From NCBI GenBank assembly GCA_963703565.1, contig CAVPEW010000075.1, positions 62,001 through 126,000 of the forward strand: a DNA stretch of 64,000 nucleotides. The letters run 5' to 3'. Below are positions 8,895 through 16,516 of the stretch, piece by piece. Both the position numbers and the translations under genes were made by a program. Source of the stretch: CAVPEW01 sp963703565. GTDB lineage: Bacteria > Actinomycetota > Acidimicrobiia > Acidimicrobiales > VFJN01. Position 1 is the first letter of the stretch, and each line of letters begins with the position of its first letter. The notes beneath the pieces were generated by a model. The model did not search any database. It worked only from the letters and a program-made list of their open reading frames with translations, and was not told where the DNA came from.

Positions 8895-9956
8895 TCACCC
8901 GCACAGGCCCAGCAGGCATCCGCCCGACGGCCTCGCCACCTGGATCGGTGGCGGGGCCGCAACCACTGGAGCCCGCTGCTCGAACGAGACCTGGTCCAGC
9001 CGCAACGGGGAACCCAGGTCGTCGTACTGCACGGGCTGGCGATCGGGCCCGATGGCCGTCACGGCGAATCGGAACGCCTCCTGCACACTCGGTCCGGCCA
9101 GGCGGTCGAGCCAGCCTCGCCGGAAGAGGTAGTGCACCAGGTACGAGCCTCCGATGCTGCTGTTCTCGTATGCGAGCGCACCGGCCGGCGCGGCGGCGGT
9201 GAGCACCCGTCCGGGCGCTCGGAGCTCGTCGAAGCCCCCGCCGTAGCACCCCGCGATCACGACCCAGGACCGCTCGGCTCGCAGCGGGGCTAGCGCGGCG
9301 GCCAGCTCATCGTCGCGCAGGTCCGCACCCTCCGCGACGACCAGGGCCTCGTGCCCGCCCCCGAGGTCGCGGACATGGCCGGCGTAGAACAGGACCGCCA
9401 CCGATCCCGGTCCAGCCCTTGCGACCAACCAGTCGAGCGCGGCTCGCACGGTGGGCCGATCGGCTTGCCCGTCGCGTACCACGAGCCGGTTCGAGGGCGG
9501 GACGCCGAACGAACCGACGGCCAGGTCGGCTGCCTCGGCGTCGTCCACCGCGTAGCGGAGGTCGGCGTCGCTACCGGGATAGTCGTCGATCCCTATGAAC
9601 ACCCCGTAGACGCCGGGCCGGCCCGAAGGTCGATCATCGAGCCCTCCCAGGGGACCCGCCGGTGCCGGCGGGCCCTCGAACGTCTCGGGCACGGTGATGG
9701 CCGACTCCTGCCCCACCGGGTCCTGAGGGGTCGGACCAGACGGTGGCGGAGGTGGCGTGGTCGCGGCCGGCCGAGCCGAGGCCACGGGGGAGGCCGAGTG
9801 GGCGACCGAGGCGCCCTGGTCCAGCGCAGAGCGCGTGGGCAGGCCGGCCCCGGGGGGCTCGCCGGCGGCGGCGACCGCACCGACGAGCACAGCCAGGACC
9901 GCAACGGCTCCGGCCCGCACCCCGCTGCGCAGGCGCAAGCCCCGCCGGCCAGCCAT
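8895..9956 (-). CDS. Secreted caspase-family (C14-like) protein
   Basis: A 353-residue protein with a signal peptide or N-terminal anchor (MAGRRGLRLR then an Ala/Val core to about residue 31), a Pro/Ser/Thr-rich linker (about 32-115) and a caspase-like domain. The domain shows GIDDYPG (about 122), the catalytic His in FYAGHVRD (about 194) and Cys in VIAGCYGGG (about 237), matching the YSGH...DSCHSG dyad of metacaspases/paracaspases. An extracytoplasmic site would be unusual for regulated cell death, so a role as a surface protease is as likely. The ATG at 9956 is chosen to begin the signal peptide; GTG at 9995 or 10013 are alternatives. Divergent from tadA. Confidence 0.75.
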   Translation of the reverse strand: MAGRRGLRLRSGVRAGAVAVLAVLVGAVAAAGEPPGAGLPTRSALDQGASVAHSASPVASARPAATTPPPPPSGPTPQDPVGQESAITVPETFEGPPAPAGPLGGLDDRPSGRPGVYGVFIGIDDYPGSDADLRYAVDDAEAADLAVGSFGVPPSNRLVVRDGQADRPTVRAALDWLVARAGPGSVAVLFYAGHVRDLGGGHEALVVAEGADLRDDELAAALAPLRAERSWVVIAGCYGGGFDELRAPGRVLTAAAPAGALAYENSSIGGSYLVHYLFRRGWLDRLAGPSVQEAFRFAVTAIGPDRQPVQYDDLGSPLRLDQVSFEQRAPVVAAPPPIQVARPSGGCLLGLCG

Positions 9957-10055
9957 CGCTGACTGTTCCGTTCGAGTTGCCGTGACCTCCGTCACGCTCC
10001 CACCGTTCGACACCCTCGGTACCGAGTCCTGTCGGGCGGTCGATAGCGTCCGGGG

Positions 10056-10529
10056 GTGACCGGGGATCCAGACGTCGATCAGGCCATGGCCCTCGCCCTG
10101 CGAGCCGCCGCAGAGGCCGGAGAGGCCGGCGACGTGCCCGTCGGCGCAGCGGTGATCTTCGGGGGCTCGGTTGTGGCCGTGGCGGGCAACGAGCGCGAAC
10201 GGCGCAGCGACCCCACCGCCCACGCCGAGGTCCTAGCCCTTCGGGCCACCACGCAGCTCGTCGGGGACTGGCGCCTGGCGGGGGCCATCTTGGTCGTCAC
10301 ACTCGAGCCGTGCGTGATGTGCGCCGGAGCGGCCCTCGCGGCCCGGGTCGGGCGTGTCGTGTTCGGTGCGACCGATCCTGGGGCCGGGGCCTGCGGATCG
10401 CTCTACAACATCTGCTCGGACCCGCGCCTGGGCCACGAGATGCAGGTGGTCGCCGGGATCCGAGCGGTCGAGGCCGCCAGCCTGCTGAGAACCTTCTTCG
10501 ACGAGCGCCGGGAGCCGCGCCTAGCTTGA
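10056..10529 (+). CDS. tadA: tRNA-specific adenosine deaminase TadA
   Basis: A 157-residue deaminase that converts the wobble adenosine of tRNA-Arg(ACG) to inosine. Zinc ligands and catalytic residues are in place: HAE at 56-58 and PCVMC at 85-89. The position between two tRNA-Ser genes is suggestive of a translation-related cluster, and tadA next to tRNA-Ser and SRP RNA is common in actinobacteria. GTG start at 10056. The gene ends 5 bases before the tRNA-Ser(CGA) gene. Confidence 0.93.
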   Translation: MTGDPDVDQAMALALRAAAEAGEAGDVPVGAAVIFGGSVVAVAGNERERRSDPTAHAEVLALRATTQLVGDWRLAGAILVVTLEPCVMCAGAALAARVGRVVFGATDPGAGACGSLYNICSDPRLGHEMQVVAGIRAVEAASLLRTFFDERREPRLA

Positions 10530-10534
10530 CCACC

Positions 10535-10624
10535 GGAGAGTTGCCAGAGCGGACGAATGGGACGGTCTCGAAAACCGTTGTGGGTTTCGGCTCACCGTGG
10601 GTTCGAATCCCACACTCTCCGCCA
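10535..10624 (+). tRNA. tRNA-Ser (anticodon CGA)
   Basis: Class II tRNA. The acceptor stem GGAGAGT pairs with ACTCTCC; anticodon stem ACGGT/ACCGT with loop CTCGAAA gives anticodon CGA; long variable arm; T-arm GTGGG-TTCGAATC-CCAC. Discriminator G at 10621 and encoded CCA at 10622-10624. Confidence 0.97.
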
Positions 10625-10664
10625 CCCCGGGAGCTTCGGGAGATCGCCTGGCAGGTCCCAGGAC

Positions 10665-11277
10665 CTACGCCCGAACCTCCAGGAGAGGCCCGACGGTGAG
10701 TTGCAGCACGTCGCGCAGCTCCCCCGCGGGCGGAGCCAGGACGAGCGAGATGACGGTGCGAACGAGGTGCTCGGTGACCACTGCTGGGTCTCGGAACGCG
10801 ACGATCCCCTCGACCATCGCGTCGGCCAGGATCGGCTGCACGACCTGGGACACCCGGGCCACCACGCTCGACAGCTCCCGCGTCATGAACGGCCCGAGGA
10901 GCTCGGGCTCGTCGCGCAGGACCTTGTCCATCACCGGGTGGTCCCACGCGAACCTCACGACCCGCTCGAGCATGGCGACCACCCAATCCGGCCCGCTGAG
11001 CTCGCCCCGGTTCGGAAGGGTGACGAGCAACCGGTGCAGGTCTCGTGCCAGCAGCAGGCGGGCGATCTGGTCGATCGAGCCGACCTGGCGATACACGGTC
11101 GTGCGGCTGACCCCGAGCCTCGGAGGCGACGTCGGGCACACTGGTCCGAGTGATGCCGTGCCTGGCGAAGCAGCGCGCCGCGGCGTCCAGGTACACGTCG
11201 AGCGACGCCGGCGGGACCGGGGGCAGGTCCTCGGTGGCGCGCAACACCGTAGCGTCGTCGCCAGCGACCTCGGACAC
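10665..11277 (-). pseudogene. TetR-family regulator, broken by +1 frameshift in the helix-turn-helix
   Basis: Two frames are needed for one protein. From GTG 11277 the first frame encodes about 50 residues ending in the start of the HTH (GITRTSVPDVASE). The remainder, LGVSRTTVYRQVGS and a 140-residue ligand-binding domain, is in another frame. Removing one C at 11118-11119 joins them into a textbook TetR HTH (VASELGVSRTTVYR). The total length (613 bases) is one base over a multiple of three. It is divergent from the SCP2-like gene, with a perfect 17-bp palindrome between them that is probably its operator. Likely a sequence error rather than decay. Confidence 0.85.
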
Positions 11278-11373
11278 GCCTCGAGGCTAGCACCAGCAGT
11301 CGCGACAGGCTTACGACTCGACGCCGGACGCACGGCGTCTCGCCGTCTTGACCTGAGAGCCCCCTCCAGCCGA

Positions 11374-11390
11374 CAGTGTGGTCCACACTG
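11374..11390. promoter_or_regulatory. 17-bp perfect palindrome, likely TetR operator
   Basis: CAGTGTGGTCCACACTG is an 8+1+8 perfect inverted repeat. It lies 23 bases before the SCP2-like start codon, in the interval between that gene and the divergent TetR gene. Size and placement fit a TetR-family operator that would repress the SCP2-like gene and possibly autoregulate. Confidence 0.6.
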
Positions 11391-11412
11391 GCGAGATCGA
11401 GGAGTGGCGCAG

Positions 11413-11799
11413 ATGCACGAGTTCCTGTCCGAGCCCTGGTTCGAGGCCGTCGAGGCACTGCGCGACGAGGCGCCCGAGCCGCCCGACACCATGAAGGACC
11501 TGGTGCTCAACGTCGTGGTCACTGGGGGCGCACAGGGCGAGACCGAGGTTCACCTCGCGAACGGCCAGTTCCAGCGCGGCCTGGCCGAGGGCGCCTCGAC
11601 CAAGATCACCGTGCCTTACGACGTCGCCAGGGAGATCTTCGTCGAAGGCAACTTCTCGGTCGCCATGCAGGCCTTCATGGGCGGCAAGATCAAGGTCGAG
11701 GGCGACATGAGCAAGATCATGGCCCTGCAGGCCGGCGCCGCCTCGCCCAGCCCCGAGCAGGCAGCCTTCCAGGTGAGGCTCAAGGAGCTCACCGCCTGA
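11413..11799 (+). CDS. SCP2 sterol-carrier-domain-like protein
   Basis: A small (128-residue) cytosolic protein with an SCP2-like lipid-binding fold: LVLNVVVTGG and TEVHLANGQF strands, TKITVPYDVAREI, and the typical C-terminal stretch FMGGKIKVEGDMSKIMAL in which a helix lines the lipid cavity. Such proteins carry fatty acyl or sterol ligands or act as domains of lipid enzymes. The ATG at 11413 follows GGAG at a good distance. A palindrome upstream and a divergent TetR gene suggest lipid-responsive control. The neighbourhood of thiolases and acyl-CoA enzymes agrees with lipid metabolism. Confidence 0.8.
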   Translation: MHEFLSEPWFEAVEALRDEAPEPPDTMKDLVLNVVVTGGAQGETEVHLANGQFQRGLAEGASTKITVPYDVAREIFVEGNFSVAMQAFMGGKIKVEGDMSKIMALQAGAASPSPEQAAFQVRLKELTA

Positions 11800-11903
11800 T
11801 CCCACCGGCTGGTGCCGGCCCGTCCCGCAGCCTGCCGCCAGCGGTACGCGACATCCGACATCGAACGTCTCGCGACACATGCCTGCCGCTGTATCGTCGC
11901 GGC

Positions 11904-12563
11904 GTGAGCAACCTTCGCTGGGGTGCCGACGCTCCGAGCGACTCGTCCGCGGCGCGTGAGCGCCTCATCGACGCCGCCGAGTCGTGCTTCCAGCGCTACG
12001 GGGTGGTGAAGACGACCGTGGAGGACGTCGCCGCCAGCGCGCGGGTCTCGCGGGCCACGGTGTACCGCTACTTCGAGGGCCGTGACGCGATCATCCTGGC
12101 GGTGCTGATGCGCGAGGCGAGCCGCTTCCTCACCCGCCTTCGCCTCCAGCTCGCCGCCGAGCCCTCCCTGGAGGACGCGGTCATCACCGGGGTCATCTAC
12201 ACGGTGCGGACCGTACGCACCGACGAGAACCTCGCCCTGCTCTTCGCGCCCGAGTCGGCGGGGATCACGGGCTCGGTCGCGGGCGCCTCCGAGGCCCTCT
12301 TCGCCATCACTGCCGAGTTCCTGCGCCCCTTCTTCGAGCGGGCCCAGCAGGAGGGCAGGCTCCGCCAGGGGATCGACCTCGACGACGCCGCCGAGTGGAC
12401 GTTGCGCGCAATCCTGTCGCTGCTGACCGTCGCGGGGCCCAAGCAGCGCACCGACGACGAGCTCGAGGAGCTCCTCGCCAACTTCCTCGTCCCGGTGATC
12501 GTGTCCGACTCGCCGGCATCGGGTCGGGCCTCCGACCGTTCCTCGGCAGGCGCCGCGGGCTGA
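11904..12563 (+). CDS. TetR-family transcriptional regulator
   Basis: A 219-residue regulator. The N-terminal HTH is clear (AARERLIDAAESCFQRYG, VEDVAASARVSRATVYRYF, about 17-62), followed by an all-helical ligand-binding domain. The start GTG at 11904 gives a short leader before the HTH; no strong ribosome-binding site is seen, so the mRNA may be nearly leaderless (GTATCGT lies just upstream). The final 20 residues are Ser/Ala-rich. It precedes the Cys-less thiolase gene by 58 bases and may control it. Confidence 0.9.
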   Translation: MSNLRWGADAPSDSSAARERLIDAAESCFQRYGVVKTTVEDVAASARVSRATVYRYFEGRDAIILAVLMREASRFLTRLRLQLAAEPSLEDAVITGVIYTVRTVRTDENLALLFAPESAGITGSVAGASEALFAITAEFLRPFFERAQQEGRLRQGIDLDDAAEWTLRAILSLLTVAGPKQRTDDELEELLANFLVPVIVSDSPASGRASDRSSAGAAG

Positions 12564-12621
12564 AACCCGCTGCCAACCACACCGGGCTCGGCTGGCGGGG
12601 GACCGGCCGGCGCCTCCTACG

Positions 12622-14112
12622 ATGCCGGCCATGGATCCCCGCACCCCGGTCATCGTCGCCACCGGCCAGCGCACCTACCACCCGGGCAACCCCACCACCG
12701 CCCTGGATCTGCTCTCGCAGGCCGGCGAGGACGCCTTCGCCGACGCGGCTGCGACCGGCTCGCTCCGCGCGGCCATCGACGCCGTTTGGGTGGTGAGCAT
12801 CCTGTCGGACCCCAACGAGCGGGCCGCCACCGAGCTGGCCGCCCGCCTGGGGGTGGGCGACGGAGATCGGGTCGTTTCCACGATCGGCGGCAACTCTCCC
12901 CAGAGCCTGCTGGCGGCAGCGTGCGACGCGATCGCGGCCGGAACGCTCGACGCGGTCCTCATCGGCGGAGCCGAGGCCGGAGCCTCGGCCCGTCGGCGCG
13001 GGCCCGACGACACGCCCACGGCCAGCGCGGGGCCGGCCGACAGGGTCGTCGGCGACGCTCGCATGGGCGCCACCGAGCTCGAGATCGCCGCCGGCCTGGC
13101 CGGCCCCCCGTTCATGTACCCGATCTTCGAGAGCGCGCTGGCCGCTGTCGCCCGGCGTTCCATCGACGACCAGCAGCGCTGGCTGGGCACCTTCTGCGCG
13201 CCGATGTCGGCCATCGCGGCCCAACGACCCGAGCTGGCCTGGTTCCCGACCGCCTACGAGCCCGGCGAGATCAGCCGGGCAACCACCGACAACAGGATGA
13301 TCGCCGCGCCCTACACCAAGCGCATGAACAGCATCATCGCCGTGGACCAGGCGGCCGCCGTCGTGGTCATGGCGGCGGGCACGGCGGCCGACCTCGGCAT
13401 CGCCCGGGACCGTTGGGTGTTCCCGTGGTCGGCGGGGAGCTGCACCGAGGTGTTCTTCGCCTCGCAGCGGCCGTCGCTGGACCACTCGGTGGCGATCGAG
13501 ACCGCTGGGCGAGCGGCCCTCGCCGCGGCCGGGGTCGGCATCGACGACATCGGCGCCGTCGACCTCTACAGCTGCTTCCCCGTGGCCATGCAGATGGCTG
13601 CCAACGCTCTGGGCCTTGGGGTCGAGGACCCGACCCGGCTCACCCTCACCGGGTCGATGCCCTACTTCGGCGGGCCGGGCAACAACTACGCCACCCATGG
13701 GATCGCCTGCGTCGTGGACGAGCTGCGGGCCGGGCGCAGCGAGCTCGGGCTGGCGACGGGCCTGGGCTGGTACGTCACGAAGCATGCCGTCGGGATCTAC
13801 GGCTCGAAGCCGCCGCCCAACGGTTGGCGATCCGACCGCTGCGAGAAGGCCCAGGCCGACATCGACGCGACGGCGCTGCCGGTGTCGGCAGCGCCGTCCG
13901 GGACCGCGGTGATCGAGGGCCACACCACGGTGTTCGAGCGCGACGGCTCCCCCACCGCGGCACCGGCCTTCGCTCGCCTGCCCACTGGCGAGCGGGCCGT
14001 GTTGGTCGGGTCCGCGGAGGTGGCGGTCGCGCTGGCCGGCCAGTGCCTCGTCGGCCGGAGTGTGAACGTGGTTCCTGCGACTCCGGTCGCCGCGTTCGAG
14101 CCCGTCGACTGA
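12622..14112 (+). CDS. Thiolase-superfamily acetyl-CoA acetyltransferase-like protein without the nucleophilic Cys
   Basis: A 496-residue thiolase-fold protein. The N-terminal half begins RTPVIVATGQRTYHPG and the C-terminal half carries the linker to a small C-terminal domain found in the 'acetyl-CoA acetyltransferase' group of actinobacteria. Where classical thiolases have the acyl-accepting Cys, this protein reads GGNSPQSLLAAA, and the distal motif is YFGGPGNNYATHG. So it cannot use the classical thiolase mechanism; binding or retro-aldol/Claisen chemistry without a covalent intermediate is possible. ATG at 12622 or 12631. The 3' end is 3 bases from the convergent small gene of the ferredoxin operon. 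Confidence 0.8.
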   Translation: MPAMDPRTPVIVATGQRTYHPGNPTTALDLLSQAGEDAFADAAATGSLRAAIDAVWVVSILSDPNERAATELAARLGVGDGDRVVSTIGGNSPQSLLAAACDAIAAGTLDAVLIGGAEAGASARRRGPDDTPTASAGPADRVVGDARMGATELEIAAGLAGPPFMYPIFESALAAVARRSIDDQQRWLGTFCAPMSAIAAQRPELAWFPTAYEPGEISRATTDNRMIAAPYTKRMNSIIAVDQAAAVVVMAAGTAADLGIARDRWVFPWSAGSCTEVFFASQRPSLDHSVAIETAGRAALAAAGVGIDDIGAVDLYSCFPVAMQMAANALGLGVEDPTRLTLTGSMPYFGGPGNNYATHGIACVVDELRAGRSELGLATGLGWYVTKHAVGIYGSKPPPNGWRSDRCEKAQADIDATALPVSAAPSGTAVIEGHTTVFERDGSPTAAPAFARLPTGERAVLVGSAEVAVALAGQCLVGRSVNVVPATPVAAFEPVD

Positions 14113-14115
14113 TGC

Positions 14116-14418
14116 CTAGCTCCTGCGGCGCAGCACCTGGGCGATGGCGTCGAACGCCTGGGCCTTGACCGCCTGCTCGCCGATGGCGGCCAGGATCGTC
14201 GCCCCGGCCAGCTCCACGGTCTGCTGATGGCGCAGGTAGGCGTTCGCCTCGGCGACGATCTCGTCGACGGTGGCCCCGCCGAACTCGAAGTCTCCTCCCG
14301 AACGGAGGACCTCGGGGAGCTGGGCGTAGCCGGCTCCCCGGAGCCGCTGTTCGATCTGGAGGGTCTCGGCGACGGTGGCGTCTCCCTCGTAGAGGTCTTC
14401 GGGGCCGCCGCCAGCCAT
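14116..14418 (-). CDS. Small protein of the ferredoxin/ferritin-like operon
   Basis: An uncharacterised 100-residue protein, acidic N-terminus (GGGPEDLYEGD), predicted mostly helical, ending in RRRS. I recognise no domain. The ATG at 14418 shares its A with the TGA of the upstream ferritin-like gene (TGATG), so it is translationally coupled as the last of four genes. Co-expression suggests it is a chaperone, subunit or regulator of the two ferritin-like proteins. Confidence 0.75.
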   Translation of the reverse strand: MAGGGPEDLYEGDATVAETLQIEQRLRGAGYAQLPEVLRSGGDFEFGGATVDEIVAEANAYLRHQQTVELAGATILAAIGEQAVKAQAFDAIAQVLRRRS

Positions 14419-15170
14419 CAACTCGTGCTCTTGGCGGCTGCTCGCCGCTCGCGCAGGGCCGCCCCCAACACGGCCTTACCGGGCTGGACGATGGCCGAGC
14501 GGCTGCCGAGGGTGTGTTCGCCGGCGACCCCACCGGAGCGGGCGAGGAGCACGTCGAGGTGGGTCTGCCACTTGCCGGCGCGCTCGCGCAGCTCGGGCGC
14601 ACGGGCCAGGTCCTGGATCATCATCTCGCCGGTGATCAGCTGCTCCACGTCGTCGTCGATCATGAACTTGAGCAGGCGCACGGTCGGGGCGTCGACGATG
14701 TCGGAGGTCACCCGCTGGTGGAAGCTGTACACCGCGAGCAGATGGGGGACCAGCACCCGGTAGATGCCGACCAGCTTCTCGATGGTGAGGTCCTGGTCGT
14801 AGGGGCTGGTCAGCTCGGACATGAAGTGGGCGAAGGCATCGTTGGCCGGCTCGGCCCGGTCTTCCCGGGTCTCGCGCAGCTCCGGCAGGCGGCTCCGCCA
14901 CAGGTCAGCGTGCCAGGCGTGCTGGTAGCAGTGGGGCCCGAACATCGCCTTGACGTCGAGCTCTGGGATGGTCGCCACCCAGCCGCCCATCGCCGCCGAG
15001 AGGTGCTGCTCGGCGTACTTGTAGTTGACGATCCGCTCGACGGACTCCTCGACGGTCCACTCCCCAACGAGGCGGCGACGGTCCCAGTACGGAAAGGGCT
15101 GCGCACGCCGCCCCGAGCCGTAGCCGGAGACGACCTCGTGTCCGGACTCGGCAGAGCCGTTGGCACTCAC
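14418..15170 (-). CDS. Ferritin-like-fold protein, partner of the diiron protein
   Basis: A 250-residue protein with a ferritin-like appearance but divergent ligands. A first helix reads IVNYKYAEQHLSAAMG (Glu about 54), the next FGPHCYQHAWHADLWRSRL has HAWH (about 84-87) where a canonical diiron protein has ExxH, and a later helix reads IDDDVEQLITGEMM (Glu 176/181). It may bind a mixed or incomplete metal site, or be a catalytically silent partner. The GTG at 15170 overlaps the stop of the diiron gene as GTGA, so the two are made together, probably as a complex. No named function can be assigned. Confidence 0.75.
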   Translation of the reverse strand: MSANGSAESGHEVVSGYGSGRRAQPFPYWDRRRLVGEWTVEESVERIVNYKYAEQHLSAAMGGWVATIPELDVKAMFGPHCYQHAWHADLWRSRLPELRETREDRAEPANDAFAHFMSELTSPYDQDLTIEKLVGIYRVLVPHLLAVYSFHQRVTSDIVDAPTVRLLKFMIDDDVEQLITGEMMIQDLARAPELRERAGKWQTHLDVLLARSGGVAGEHTLGSRSAIVQPGKAVLGAALRERRAAAKSTS

Positions 15171-16045
15171 GTGGCACCCACGATCCTGGGTGCCGCGCCG
15201 GCGACCTCGGCGATGTCGGCGTCGGTGAAGCCCGCGAGCTTGCGGAACTCGATGGCGAGAGGCAGGAACTTGTCGGCGTTCGCGCCGTCGTAGTTGCCGC
15301 GCAACCCCCCCAGCGAGAACGCCCGGTCGACCTTGCGCTGGAAGTCGACCACCTTCTTGCGTCGGGCCGGGTCGCCCTCGGTGAGCGCCTTGGACCACAC
15401 CTGGCCGAAGCGGACGTGGGTCACCTCGTCGGCCGACACGTAGTCGACGCTGCGCCAGATCGTCTCGTCGTCGGCCTGGCGGCCGAAGCGGATCGTGTCG
15501 TTGAACACGTCCAACGCCAGGCCCTCCAGGCAGCGGTTCACGCCGACCACCCGCTCGGCGGGATCGTCGGAGCAACCGAACTCGAACAGGAAGAGGTTCT
15601 CGTTGAACTCACCGATCTCGCAGTCGACGTGGTCGAGCAGCGCGCCGTAGATCTCCACGTGGCGGGTCTCGTCCCAGCACTGGCGGGCCATGTCGAGCTG
15701 GAACTTCCAGGGAAGCTCGTCGTCGTCGGTGAAGTCCCACGCCGAGCGCCCCGCAGCCTCGAGCGCCTGCATCTCGCCCATGAAGATGCCGTGCATCTGG
15801 GACTTGATGAACAGCGGGGCCTCCTCGTCATCGGGGCGGACGCGCTTGAACAGGTTGGGGGCGCCGCCGCCGGCCGCCCCGTCCTGCATGGCGGCGCGCA
15901 TCTCGTCGTTGGCGAGCAGGGACATCATCGTCTCCTCGACCTGCTCGACGGTCACCTCCTCGGCCATCAGGAAGTCGAGGGGTACCTCCGTTCGCACGAA
16001 CCGCTCGTCGCGTGCCAACTCGTCGGGCACCATGAACTTCTTCAT
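15167..16045 (-). CDS. Ferritin-like diiron protein, probable oxygenase/oxidase
   Basis: A 292-residue four-helix-bundle protein with a full set of carboxylate-bridged diiron ligands: Glu91 or Glu96 (GEMQALEAAG), Glu126xxHis129 (WDETRH), Glu174 (CLEGLALD) and Glu207xxHis210 (ADEVTH). The spacing is that of diiron oxygenases of the AurF/ferritin-like type. The ATG overlaps the stop of a ferredoxin gene (ATGA), and electron delivery by that ferredoxin fits an oxygen-activating enzyme. The substrate is unknown; the neighbouring acyl-CoA enzymes hint at a lipid or CoA-thioester substrate. Confidence 0.8.
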   Translation of the reverse strand: MKKFMVPDELARDERFVRTEVPLDFLMAEEVTVEQVEETMMSLLANDEMRAAMQDGAAGGGAPNLFKRVRPDDEEAPLFIKSQMHGIFMGEMQALEAAGRSAWDFTDDDELPWKFQLDMARQCWDETRHVEIYGALLDHVDCEIGEFNENLFLFEFGCSDDPAERVVGVNRCLEGLALDVFNDTIRFGRQADDETIWRSVDYVSADEVTHVRFGQVWSKALTEGDPARRKKVVDFQRKVDRAFSLGGLRGNYDGANADKFLPLAIEFRKLAGFTDADIAEVAGAAPRIVGAT

Positions 16046-16374
16046 CGAGCACCTCCTGGCTCAGGCTGCTGTTCCAGCGGGTCCTGCCACCCCTCGAACA
16101 CGAAGGGCCGGTTCGATTCGCGCACCCGCACGGCCCTGGGGTCGTCCATCGGCACGATCGTGTCGACCGGGCACGGGTCCAGGCAGCGGTTGCAGCTCGG
16201 GCAGAGCGCACCGTCGACGACGTACTCGAGCTCGTCGCTCATGAAGATCGCGTCGTACGGGCAGACCCGTTCGCAGATGCCGCACTCGATGCAGCCGTCG
16301 ATGATCACGTACGGCGCGCCATGGCGCTTGGTGAAGCTGCGGTGGGTCCCCCGAACCACGACAGCAGTGTACAT
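16042..16374 (-). CDS. Ferredoxin with two Fe-S cluster motifs
   Basis: A 110-residue 2[4Fe-4S] (or 3Fe/4Fe) ferredoxin. Motif 1 is CIECGICERVCP and motif 2 is CPSCNRCLDPCPV, separated by about 25 residues. The N-terminus (RGTHRSFTKRHG) is basic and longer than in the smallest ferredoxins. ATG at 16374 is used; GTG 15 bases further in is possible because neither has a clear ribosome-binding site. First gene of a four-gene coupled operon, so its partner is most likely the diiron protein. Divergent from a TetR gene. Confidence 0.9.
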   Translation of the reverse strand: MYTAVVVRGTHRSFTKRHGAPYVIIDGCIECGICERVCPYDAIFMSDELEYVVDGALCPSCNRCLDPCPVDTIVPMDDPRAVRVRESNRPFVFEGWQDPLEQQPEPGGAR

Positions 16375-16409
16375 GGGGCATGGGACGTCGCAAGTCTCAG
16401 TGGCTCGGC

Positions 16410-16437
16410 GTGCTAGGGTCGACGCGCTTCGTAGCAC
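16410..16437. promoter_or_regulatory. Spaced inverted repeat in the ferredoxin/TetR divergent interval
   Basis: GTGCTA (16410-16415) and TAGCAC (16432-16437) form perfect 6-base arms 16 bases apart, centred between the ferredoxin and TetR genes. The left arm overlaps TAGGGT, a plausible -10 element for the TetR gene. This is a candidate TetR operator controlling the ferredoxin operon. Confidence 0.4.
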
Positions 16438-16441
16438 CATC

Positions 16442-16469
16442 CCGCCGCGCCTCCCCCGCCGCGCCTCCC
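16442..16469 (+). repeat. Two tandem copies of a 14-bp GC-rich unit
   Basis: CCGCCGCGCCTCCC occurs twice back to back (16442-16455 and 16456-16469), followed by a partial third copy. It sits in the untranslated interval before the TetR gene. It may be a slippage tract or part of a protein-binding region. Confidence 0.7.
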
Positions 16470-16516
16470 CCGCCGCCGCCCGGTCCGCCACGGCACCGGT
16501 ACCCAGGAGCGTCACC

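Noticed and set aside
12307..13923. Minus-strand ORF of 538 codons opposite the Cys-less thiolase
   Set aside because: Low-complexity Arg/Gly/Asp composition; antisense to an intact thiolase-fold gene.
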